Below are positions 1 to 4,955 of a DNA stretch of 7,814 nt, piece after piece (position 1 is the stretch's first letter; every line of letters starts with the position of its first letter). This stretch comes from Bacteroidales bacterium UBA3816 (GTDB taxonomy: Bacteria > Bacteroidota > Bacteroidia > Bacteroidales > P3), in the NCBI GenBank assembly GCA_002368955.1, contig DFDY01000093.1, positions 1 to 7,814 of the forward strand. Reading direction: 5' to 3'. The notes below the pieces were generated by a model that was not told where the DNA came from, did not search any database, and saw nothing but the letters and a program-made list of their open reading frames with translations. The position numbers were made by a program, and so were the translations under genes.

Positions 1-167
1 AGGCCGGCATTGCTTTCAAAACCCATCACATCGTCGGTCTGCCAGCAATGAAGCGAGATGGGGGTGCGTTCCAAGGTGGCAATCGCATTGTCGGTATCTA
101 CGCCAAGGGCGGCGTAGCGTTCCTTTGCGATGGCATAGCTCTGTTGTATCAAAGACTCTTTATTCAT
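1..167 (-). CDS. rhaA: L-rhamnose isomerase, N-terminal part (continues off the left edge)
   Basis: The minus strand from an ATG at 167-165 reads 55 codons to the window edge without a stop. The protein begins MNKESLIQQSYAIAKERYAA and contains TPISLHCWQTDDVMGFE. The latter matches the conserved N-terminal block of L-rhamnose isomerase (SMHCWQGDDVSGFE-like in enterobacteria). The enzyme interconverts L-rhamnose and L-rhamnulose in the cytoplasm and supplies the substrate of the kinase encoded just upstream. The full family protein is about 415-420 residues, so roughly 13% is visible and the metal-binding catalytic residues lie outside the window. No Shine-Dalgarno sequence precedes the ATG (upstream is CCTTTTCTT), which is common in Bacteroidota. 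It is probably co-transcribed with rhaB across a 189-base gap full of repeats and hairpins. The order kinase-isomerase fits Bacteroides rhamnose loci, where these genes are often called rhaK and rhaI. Confidence 0.9.
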   Translation of the reverse strand, partial: MNKESLIQQSYAIAKERYAALGVDTDNAIATLERTPISLHCWQTDDVMGFESNAG

Positions 168-210
168 AAGAAAAGGTATATGGTGAGTACAAAAAATCGT
201 GTGCTTTATT

Positions 211-246
211 CCAAATTCTCAATTAATTCCCAATTCTCAATTCTCA
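211..246. repeat. Degenerate heptamer repeat cluster (CTCAATT type)
   Basis: Imperfect copies of the 7-base unit CTCAATT occur at 218-224 and 236-242, with partial copies around them (AATTCCC, CTCACCC). They lie in the rhaB-rhaA gap. The same unit forms cleaner arrays at 314-383 and 1728-1772, so this is a third, decayed cluster. It directly abuts the hairpin block that starts at 247. Confidence 0.7.
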
Positions 247-314
247 CCCAAGGCGTTGCCATTGGGCTAGATTTGTTTAAGCCCTTGCAGGGCATTTCTG
301 GAGGTTACCACCTC
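247..314. repeat. REP-like block of three hairpin-forming inverted repeats between rhaB and rhaA
   Basis: Three separate inverted repeats follow each other. CCCAAGGCGTTGCCATTGGG at 247-266 pairs as an 8-bp stem with one bulged A. GCCCTTGCAGGGC at 281-293 has 5-bp arms and a 3-base loop. GAGGTTACCACCTC at 301-314 has 5-bp arms and a 4-base loop. No open frame with family resemblance crosses the block. From memory, 'CCCAAGGCGTTGCC...GGG' followed by a 'GCCCT-GC-AGGGC' hairpin is a recurring intergenic motif in Bacteroidales genomes, so I read it as a REP-like element; that reading is not verified. It lies inside the presumed rhaB-rhaA transcript and would fold in the mRNA, where it could affect 3'-end stability of rhaB or the relative output of rhaA. 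Confidence 0.6.
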
Positions 315-383
315 TCAATTCTCAACTCTCAACTCTCAATTCTCAATTCTCAATTCTCAATTCTCAACTCTCGTTACTCGTAG
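314..383. repeat. Heptamer tandem array overlapping the 3' end of rhaB
   Basis: There are ten consecutive 7-base units: CTCAATT, CTCAACT, CTCAACT, four CTCAATT, CTCAACT, then the degenerate CTCGTTA and CTCGTAG. On the minus strand the units read AATTGAG/AGTTGAG and each contains TGA. Because 7 is not a multiple of 3, any three neighbouring units place a TGA in all three minus-strand frames. The plus strand has no stop in any unit. The rhaB stop codon (359-357) is one of these TGAs, so the array supplies the end of the gene. Confidence 0.9.
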
Positions 384-1721
384 ATTATATTGTACGTTCA
401 AGTTACCAATGGCCGTGGCCTCAGTAGGTCCTGCAAATACCGCAAGGCCTGTGGCCTCTTCGGTCCAGCTGTTGAGTAGGTCGTTGGCCGAACCTCCTCC
501 GAAGATGTTCAGCACCTCTATCTCGAAAGGAGCCAACTCTCGCAGCTGGTCCAGCACCTGGGCATAGCGGTCTGCCAGGCTGTGATATACGCAACTGATC
601 ACCTCGGCATCCTCTTTCGGCCGAGGGAAACCACTCTCGGCAAGTGCGCACTTTATCGCGTCAACCATATTGATAGGATTGGTAAACCTCGGGTCGTCGG
701 GGTCGATGCGCCCAGCATATTTTTTAGCACGCACAGCCATGTCGGCCAACTGCACATAACTATAGTCACGCCCTTGCCGCCCCCAGGCTTTGCGGCACTG
801 TTCCACAATCCACATACCCGTGATATTTTTCAAAAAGCGCACAGTGCCACCCACGCCACCCTCATTAGTAAAGTTCAGTTCGGCTGCGCGGCTGCTGAGG
901 ATAGGGCTATCGGTGACGATACCCAACAGACTCCAAGTGCCAGAACTGATATAGGCCGAGCGCTCCAGCGGGTGTGGGGTATAAGCAAATGCCGACGCGG
1001 TGTCGTGGCCCGCCACAGCCACCACAGGCACAGGCCCCATGCCTGTCTGACGGCACACGCTCTCGCTCAATCTGCCCACCACGGTACCCGGCTGGGTAAT
1101 GGGCAGAAGAATGTCGCTGTCGAGGCCCAGGCGTTCTAGGAGAGGTTTAGAAAAAGAGCGGGTGCGGGCATCCACCATGCCCGAAGTAGAAGCAATGGTG
1201 TACTCGCACACGGTCTGCCCGGTGAGGAGATAAGTCAGCAGGTCGGGCATGAAAAGCAACTTGCTGGCATGAATCAAGACAGAAGCCTTGGACTTCTTCA
1301 TTGCGTAGAGTTGGAAGATGGTATTGAAGTTCAAGGTCTGCACACCGGTTATGGCATACAACTCTTCGCGAGGTACAATCTTGAAGACCTCTTCGGGAAT
1401 CCCCTCTGTATACGGGTCGCGATAAGCCCGAGGCAGCGACAGCAACGTGCCATCGTCGGACAGCAGGCCGAAATCGACCCCCCAGGTGTCAATACCAATG
1501 CTGTCTATCCTTATGCCGCGACTGGCCAGCTGAGTCAGGCAGTTGAGCATGTGCTCGTAAATGCTGTAGACGTTCCAGTAGCAGCCCCCTGCCATTTCGA
1601 CCATCTTGTTCGGAAACCGATAAACCTCCTCAATGGTATAGCCAAATCGGTCGTAAATGCCCAAAATGGCTCGTCCGCTGGTGGCTCCACAGTCAAAGGC
1701 TAAAAAGTGATATTGTTCCAT
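357..1721 (-). CDS. rhaB: Rhamnulokinase (FGGY carbohydrate kinase), C-terminus apparently shortened
   Basis: This cytoplasmic enzyme phosphorylates L-rhamnulose with ATP to L-rhamnulose 1-phosphate, the step after rhamnose isomerase. Family features run in order. The N-terminal ATPase-fold motif is FLAFDCGATSGRAILG (residues 6-21). IGIDTWGVDFGLL (75-87) carries the FGGY-type catalytic Asp region. AGHDTASA (237-244), SSGTWSLLG (259-267) and the C-terminal nucleotide-binding FGGGSANDLLNSW (407-419) follow, then AGPTEATAIGN (430-440). I chose ATG at 1721, giving 454 residues. The longer reading begins at a TTG at 1739 inside the heptamer array and adds only MRIDWN. After GNLNVQ the protein ends in YNLRVTRVEN, encoded at its tail by the repeat array. 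E. coli RhaB (489 residues) continues about 45-50 residues past the equivalent point. The final helices therefore seem lost, and activity is plausible but uncertain. In Bacteroides the gene is often called rhaK. Confidence 0.93.
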   Translation of the reverse strand: MEQYHFLAFDCGATSGRAILGIYDRFGYTIEEVYRFPNKMVEMAGGCYWNVYSIYEHMLNCLTQLASRGIRIDSIGIDTWGVDFGLLSDDGTLLSLPRAYRDPYTEGIPEEVFKIVPREELYAITGVQTLNFNTIFQLYAMKKSKASVLIHASKLLFMPDLLTYLLTGQTVCEYTIASTSGMVDARTRSFSKPLLERLGLDSDILLPITQPGTVVGRLSESVCRQTGMGPVPVVAVAGHDTASAFAYTPHPLERSAYISSGTWSLLGIVTDSPILSSRAAELNFTNEGGVGGTVRFLKNITGMWIVEQCRKAWGRQGRDYSYVQLADMAVRAKKYAGRIDPDDPRFTNPINMVDAIKCALAESGFPRPKEDAEVISCVYHSLADRYAQVLDQLRELAPFEIEVLNIFGGGSANDLLNSWTEEATGLAVFAGPTEATAIGNLNVQYNLRVTRVEN

Positions 1722-1727
1722 ATTCCA

Positions 1728-1772
1728 ATCAATTCTCAACTCTCAATTCTCAACTCTCAATTCTCAATTCTC
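1728..1772. repeat. Heptamer tandem array in the 5' leader of rhaB
   Basis: There are five exact 7-base units at 1735-1769 (CTCAACT, CTCAATT, CTCAACT, CTCAATT, CTCAATT), with a one-mismatch unit ATCAATT at 1728-1734 and a partial CTC at 1770-1772. The array ends six bases before the rhaB ATG and lies about 20 bases downstream of the predicted transcription start. It is therefore transcribed as the ribosome-proximal part of the 5' leader. Confidence 0.9.
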
Positions 1773-1798
1773 CAAAAGTCCTAGGCAATTTCAGTGTG

Positions 1799-1828
1799 CA
1801 AATATACAAAAGTTATTTGAATCAACAA
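1799..1828 (-). promoter_or_regulatory. Bacteroidota-type promoter of the rhaB-rhaA unit
   Basis: On the minus strand the -7 box TATATTTG (1806-1799) matches TAnnTTTG exactly. A TTG (1828-1826) sits exactly 19 bases upstream, as expected for the -33 box of the Bacteroidota primary sigma factor. Transcription should start near 1792, giving a leader of about 70 bases that contains the heptamer array. The hexamer TCTTGT occurs twice with a 10-base period at and above the -33 box (1840-1835 and 1830-1825). This could be a contact site for a RhaR-like AraC-family activator, but that is speculative. Confidence 0.75.
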
Positions 1829-1873
1829 GAATTCACAAGACAATTTAAGAAAAAAATAGACGAAACCTAATAC

Positions 1874-1912
1874 AAAAAGGAAAAGGCCCCACTGCAACAG
1901 CAGTGAAGCCTT
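1874..1912 (-). terminator. Intrinsic terminator of the tandem PAP2 phosphatase gene
   Basis: On the minus strand AAGGC-TTC-ACTGC-TGTT-GCAGT-GGG-GCCTT (1912-1883) forms two stacked 5-bp stems separated by a 3x3 internal loop. It is followed by the T-rich run TTCCTTTTT. It lies 34 bases past the stop codon at 1947. It separates this gene from the rha promoter directly downstream. Confidence 0.8.
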
Positions 1913-1946
1913 CGAACAATGTGCTTATAAAAAAGAGCCAAATATC

Positions 1947-3554
1947 TTAATATACAAACTTCAGGCTGCGGAATATTTCGTGCCCCGTGAAGGTAACAAG
2001 GTAGACACCGTGAGGCAGGTTGGAGAGGCTAACGTTGGTGTCGCCGCCAACAACCTGAGTTTTCATCAGGCGGCCATCAATCGAATAGATATTCAGCGTG
2101 CCGCCTACAGGGTGGTCAGAAAAGGTGAGGCACACATGGCCTTTCTCCTGACGGAGGACAGCGTCGTTGTCGGAAGAAACGGGCGAAATGGAGGCATAGC
2201 CTCGCAGAGAAGCATATTCATGACGTGCACTGTCCAGCAATGTCTGGAACTCTGGCTCACGCTGCAGCCTTATGAAGGTGTAAGAGGCCAAAAGGCGGGC
2301 GGCCTGCACATCGGAGGCCCAATGATAGCCGGCAATGACACGGCTGCGGCCATACTCAAAACCCCTCTGCAATACGGAGTTCATACTGTCCTGAGTCAGC
2401 TCCACCATGGCTAATGCCAGACCCCAGCCGAATGTAGAGTGAGACGAGGGGTAAGAGGAAGTAAGCACATGCGACTCCTCTTCTTCGGGAATGAGGGTCG
2501 GTTCATCCAACTGCACATACGGACGGCGACGGAAACCACTGTCTTTAAGACGGCCAGACTCTGATTTCATGGCCTGACGCACATATTTGAGGTAGGCTGT
2601 AATATGGGGTGCCACGTTAGTGTCAAGTGTCATGTTAAGGCAAACCGAATACTGGGAGAGGAAATGATGCACCTTGCTGGCCGCGTCATCCAGGGCCTGA
2701 CGGCCACGGGGCGTGTCGCGCTCACCCTTGGCCAGCCAATGGGCAGCCACATCGCCTTGGTAGCGATAGCTAGCGGTGTCAATTGGCCGAGGCAGGATGC
2801 GAAGACTGTTGGGGAAGCCAACATTCTGTGGGGTGGGCCCGTGCCACAGGAGATATTCGGCACGGGCAGCTGCCAGGTCGGCACGGTACTCGGCACTGGA
2901 TTGAAGACGGGCCACACAGGCTGAGGCTGCCAAACGGGCTGCGTCGACATCACTCTGCCAATGGGCACCCACTATCACGCGGCTCTCGCCATACTCCCAC
3001 CCTCGCCGCAGGATGGTGTCCTGCTGTTCTGGGGCCATCTGAGCCATGATGAGGGCGGTGGTCCAGCCCATCGAAGCATGGCCAGATGGATAGGATCCAT
3101 TGTTTCGCAGACTCTCCTCATTGTCAAAAGCCCCTGCCACATGCTCGTTCATCCGTGCAAAGGGACGCCTGCGCATATATTTGCGCTTTGCCTTGCGCAC
3201 TGCCTGTGCAGCCGTTCTCTCGCCTCGCGAGATTAAGCGGTAGATGGCCGGAGTGGTTTCGCGGCTGATATAGAAGCCCAGTGCCTCACTATAGATGCCG
3301 CACATACGCTCTACGCTATACAACGACTCCCAACTGGCCTGCTGGCCACGATCAGTGTTGCGAATTGACTTGCCCCACAGCCACTGCTGAAAGTCATCGA
3401 TGAACAACTGGCTATTGGTGTCGGGCGGAGCGGGCAGATAGATGCCCGCATCGGGCAAATTGTTGATGTTGAAATAAGGGAGACTGTCGGTGTTCTGACC
3501 TGTGGCCTGAAAGCCACAAAAGCAGACGAAGAGAGTCCATACTGTTTTCTTCAT
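1947..3554 (-). CDS. Secreted protein with two tandem PAP2 (class A acid phosphatase) domains and a T9SS sorting domain
   Basis: Predicted phosphomonoesterase acting outside the cytoplasm, 535 residues. I chose the ATG at 3554 because it starts a clean signal peptide (MKKTVWTLFVCFCGFQATGQ); the frame stays open upstream but would put 34 residues in front. Domain 1 carries the full signature K-x6-RP (K123, R130, P131), PSGH (156-159) and SR-x5-H-x3-D (S191, R192, H198, D202). Domain 2 repeats it with K337, R344, P345, then PSSH (369-372) in place of PSGH, and S404, R405, H411, D415. In this family the histidine of the third block is the phosphorylated nucleophile and PSGH carries the acid/base histidine. 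Both domains keep these histidines. Residues about 474-535 (LNIYSIDGRLMKT ... LPHGVYLVTF ... LKFVY) look like a type A T9SS C-terminal domain, implying export to the cell surface or medium. The gene has its own promoter box and terminator. Its natural substrate cannot be told from sequence. Confidence 0.88.
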   Translation of the reverse strand: MKKTVWTLFVCFCGFQATGQNTDSLPYFNINNLPDAGIYLPAPPDTNSQLFIDDFQQWLWGKSIRNTDRGQQASWESLYSVERMCGIYSEALGFYISRETTPAIYRLISRGERTAAQAVRKAKRKYMRRRPFARMNEHVAGAFDNEESLRNNGSYPSGHASMGWTTALIMAQMAPEQQDTILRRGWEYGESRVIVGAHWQSDVDAARLAASACVARLQSSAEYRADLAAARAEYLLWHGPTPQNVGFPNSLRILPRPIDTASYRYQGDVAAHWLAKGERDTPRGRQALDDAASKVHHFLSQYSVCLNMTLDTNVAPHITAYLKYVRQAMKSESGRLKDSGFRRRPYVQLDEPTLIPEEEESHVLTSSYPSSHSTFGWGLALAMVELTQDSMNSVLQRGFEYGRSRVIAGYHWASDVQAARLLASYTFIRLQREPEFQTLLDSARHEYASLRGYASISPVSSDNDAVLRQEKGHVCLTFSDHPVGGTLNIYSIDGRLMKTQVVGGDTNVSLSNLPHGVYLVTFTGHEIFRSLKFVY

Positions 3555-3607
3555 AATCAAGTAATTTACAGATAGTTTTTCAAACAACATTTTATCACAA
3601 CGAATTG

Positions 3608-3615
3608 CAAAGATA
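3608..3615 (-). promoter_or_regulatory. Likely -7 box for the tandem PAP2 phosphatase gene
   Basis: On the minus strand TATCTTTG (3615-3608) matches TAnnTTTG exactly and lies 53 bases upstream of the chosen ATG. No TTG stands at the usual 19-base distance, so the -33 element is weak or absent. A 16-base near-palindrome at 3638-3653 occupies the region just above it and could bind an activator. Confidence 0.6.
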
Positions 3616-3637
3616 ACAAAAAAAAATCTAATTATGC

Positions 3638-3653
3638 ACTCTTGGCCAAAAGT
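3638..3653. promoter_or_regulatory. Near-perfect 16-base palindrome, possible operator
   Basis: ACTCTTGGCCAAAAGT pairs with its own reverse complement at 7 of 8 positions, centred on TTGGCCAA. It lies between the divergent PAP2 and plus-strand operon starts, about 22 bases above the PAP2 -7 box. Position and symmetry fit a dimeric regulator, but no known regulator site was recognised. Confidence 0.35.
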
Positions 3654-3718
3654 CACAGCATCTTGACACTTTTCAAGTCAACCAGCAGAAGAAGTATGGA
3701 AACAATAATTTCGCTCAT

Positions 3719-3737
3719 AAAAGTTTCAACAACTTTT
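3719..3737. promoter_or_regulatory. Inverted repeat upstream of the plus-strand operon, possible operator
   Basis: AAAAGTT-TCAAC-AACTTTT has perfect 7-base arms around a 5-base spacer. It ends 18 bases before the upstream ATG at 3756 and 27 before the preferred start at 3765. I found no convincing TAnnTTTG box for this operon, so the promoter position is unresolved and the repeat may overlap it. Confidence 0.35.
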
Positions 3738-3764
3738 GTGTACTAAATTGAAAATATGACTAGT

Positions 3765-4172
3765 ATGAAACAAAAACAATTAGTCTTGGTTCTCATGCTC
3801 TGCCTGATTGGGGGTGGCGTATGGGCCCAGAACGACAAGCAGCCGGTCCGCAGAAATGTGGTGGTACGGCAATGGAAAGTGAAAAACGGGAAGCAAACCC
3901 GACAACTTGACCACCAATCAACCTTCGACTCCCTGGGGCGCAAGGTGGAAGAAATAGAATATGCCTCATACGGCCAAAAAGAACGCATCGTGACCGAATA
4001 TGAGGGCAACACCAAGCGCATCAGTCGAGAGGTGGTGTACGATGACAAGGACAAAGTGAGGCGCATACGCAAGTATGAGTATAACGCCAACGGCACCAAG
4101 AAGAAACAGTACAACTACAAGCCTGACGGAAAACTGTCTTCGACCAAGGAGTACGAATACAGCTACAAATAG
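3765..4172 (+). CDS. Small exported YD-like repeat protein, function unknown
   Basis: The 135-residue protein starts with a signal peptide (MKQKQLVLVLMLCLIGGGVWAQ, probable cleavage near residues 21-22). I prefer ATG 3765 to ATG 3756 because it gives a standard Lys-led signal; the earlier start only adds MTS. Cys13 is not a lipobox cysteine, since the preceding residue is Leu. The mature part is highly charged and rich in Lys, Tyr and Glu. It carries loosely repeated strands: FDSLGRKVEEIEY (54-66), YDDKDKVRRIRKYEY (92-106) and YKPDGKLSSTKEYEY (118-132). These resemble the YD motifs (Y-D-x2-G-[RK]-L) of RHS-type or YwqK-like beta-repeat proteins, though too weakly for a family name. It is the first gene of the apparent operon with the VTC and DUF4956 genes; the next ATG follows six bases after its stop. 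A role as an exported partner of that pair is inference only. Confidence 0.75.
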   Translation: MKQKQLVLVLMLCLIGGGVWAQNDKQPVRRNVVVRQWKVKNGKQTRQLDHQSTFDSLGRKVEEIEYASYGQKERIVTEYEGNTKRISREVVYDDKDKVRRIRKYEYNANGTKKKQYNYKPDGKLSSTKEYEYSYK

Positions 4173-4178
4173 CGGGTC

Positions 4179-4832
4179 ATGGATGAGCACGTGCGCCAAA
4201 TGGAGACCATCACCCTCGACCAAATGGGGGTGGTGAAGCTGATGAACCGAGTTGATCAGAAATACATGACCAACAAGGCCACGTTGCCCGTGCTGCTGGA
4301 AAGGATTGCACCCGACTATTTCGTGCAACGCATCGACGGGGTGGCTGTGGCCGACTACCGCACCCTCTACTTCGACACTGAGGAACTGGCCATGTACACC
4401 TGCCACCACAACCGCAAACGCTGCCGCCAGAAACTGCGCATACGTACCTATCGCAGCACTCAGACCACCTTCTTCGAGCTGAAGAACAAAGACAACAAAG
4501 GCAAAACCCGCAAGACCCGCATACCGCTGGACGTGTCAGCTTTTGACTCGGCCCTGCGGCAACCACAAGTAGCCCAATTCGTCACAGACAACACCCCCTA
4601 CCCCATCGGCTCGCTCCACGAGCAGGTGGAGAACTTCTTCAGCCGGCTGACACTGGTAGACCGTGGCATGACCGAGCGCGTCACCATCGACTTCGACATC
4701 CGCTTCCACAACCGCCACACAGGAATTGACAAGGATATATCCGACTTGGTCATCATCGAAGTGAAACATGAAGTGGGTGCCCCAAAGTCGGCCATAGAAG
4801 AAGCACTGCTGGGGCTGCGTGTCCACCCTTGA
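4179..4832 (+). CDS. VTC-domain polyphosphate polymerase-like protein, cut short by an in-frame TGA
   Basis: The VTC domain is a triphosphate-tunnel-type catalytic fold. In yeast Vtc4 it makes polyphosphate from ATP, and bacterial members are assumed to be similar. Family blocks in order are LMNRVDQKYMTNK (21-33), YRTLYFDTEELAMY (60-73), KLRIRTYR (85-92), FFELKNKDNKGKTRKTRI (98-115), RLTLVDRGMTERVTIDFDIRF (156-176) and LVIIEVKHE (190-198). The Lys/Arg residues and Glu194 would line the tunnel. The open frame stops at TGA 4830-4832 after LRVHP, giving 217 residues. The same frame past the TGA gives the conserved tail (see 4833-4943), so about 37 residues are missing relative to the full protein. 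A truncated product would lack the last tunnel strand and is probably inactive unless the stop is read through or is a sequence error. No separate promoter is seen. The start lies six bases after the preceding stop, suggesting translational coupling; Met8 is an alternative start. Confidence 0.85.
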   Translation: MDEHVRQMETITLDQMGVVKLMNRVDQKYMTNKATLPVLLERIAPDYFVQRIDGVAVADYRTLYFDTEELAMYTCHHNRKRCRQKLRIRTYRSTQTTFFELKNKDNKGKTRKTRIPLDVSAFDSALRQPQVAQFVTDNTPYPIGSLHEQVENFFSRLTLVDRGMTERVTIDFDIRFHNRHTGIDKDISDLVIIEVKHEVGAPKSAIEEALLGLRVHP

Positions 4833-4838
4833 AGGGTG
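4824..4838. repeat. Perfect inverted repeat enclosing the TGA that interrupts the VTC gene
   Basis: CACCCTTGAAGGGTG is a perfect palindrome with 7-base arms around one central G. As RNA it can fold into a 6-bp stem CACCCU/AGGGUG with the stop codon UGA as its three-base loop. The exact coincidence with the premature stop is notable. Confidence 0.85.
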
Positions 4839-4943
4839 AGCAAATACTGCATCGGCACCGTCCTTACCAACCCTGAGGCCAAGTACAACCGATTCAAACC
4901 CAAAATTCGATACATCAACAAATTAATAGAACAAAATAATTAA
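4833..4943 (+). pseudogene. C-terminal remnant of the VTC-domain gene, same frame, after the internal TGA
   Basis: Reading on in the frame of the VTC gene, codons 219-254 encode RVSKYCIGTVLTNPEAKYNR and then FKPKIRYINKLIEQNN, ending at TAA 4941-4943. SKYCIG.VLTNP and NRFKP are, from memory, the usual end of bacterial VTC-domain proteins, and the restored total of about 254 residues is the normal length. The two parts are thus one ancestral gene (4179-4943) broken by a single stop codon. The lysines here probably correspond to C-terminal tunnel lysines of the family. A GTG at 4836 could start a 36-residue peptide, but nothing shows that it does. The DUF4956 gene begins 12 bases after the TAA. 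Confidence 0.85.
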
Positions 4944-4955
4944 AACATCTTACCC

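Noticed and set aside
48..383. Plus-strand open frame of 111 codons across the rha gap with a repeated SILNSQ(L/F) peptide
   Set aside because: It is antisense to rhaA, and its repeat peptide is just the stop-free strand of the heptamer array. No start signal or family resemblance.
211..383. CRISPR array
   Set aside because: The units are 7 bases long and contiguous without spacers. They are simple tandem repeats.
3555..3656. N-terminal extension of the PAP2 protein by 34 residues
   Set aside because: It would place a non-signal sequence before a clear signal peptide and overlaps the predicted -7 box. ATG 3554 is the better start.
4830..4832. TGA as a selenocysteine codon
   Set aside because: VTC proteins are not known selenoproteins, the position is not catalytic, and the short hairpin encloses the UGA instead of following it as a bacterial SECIS does.
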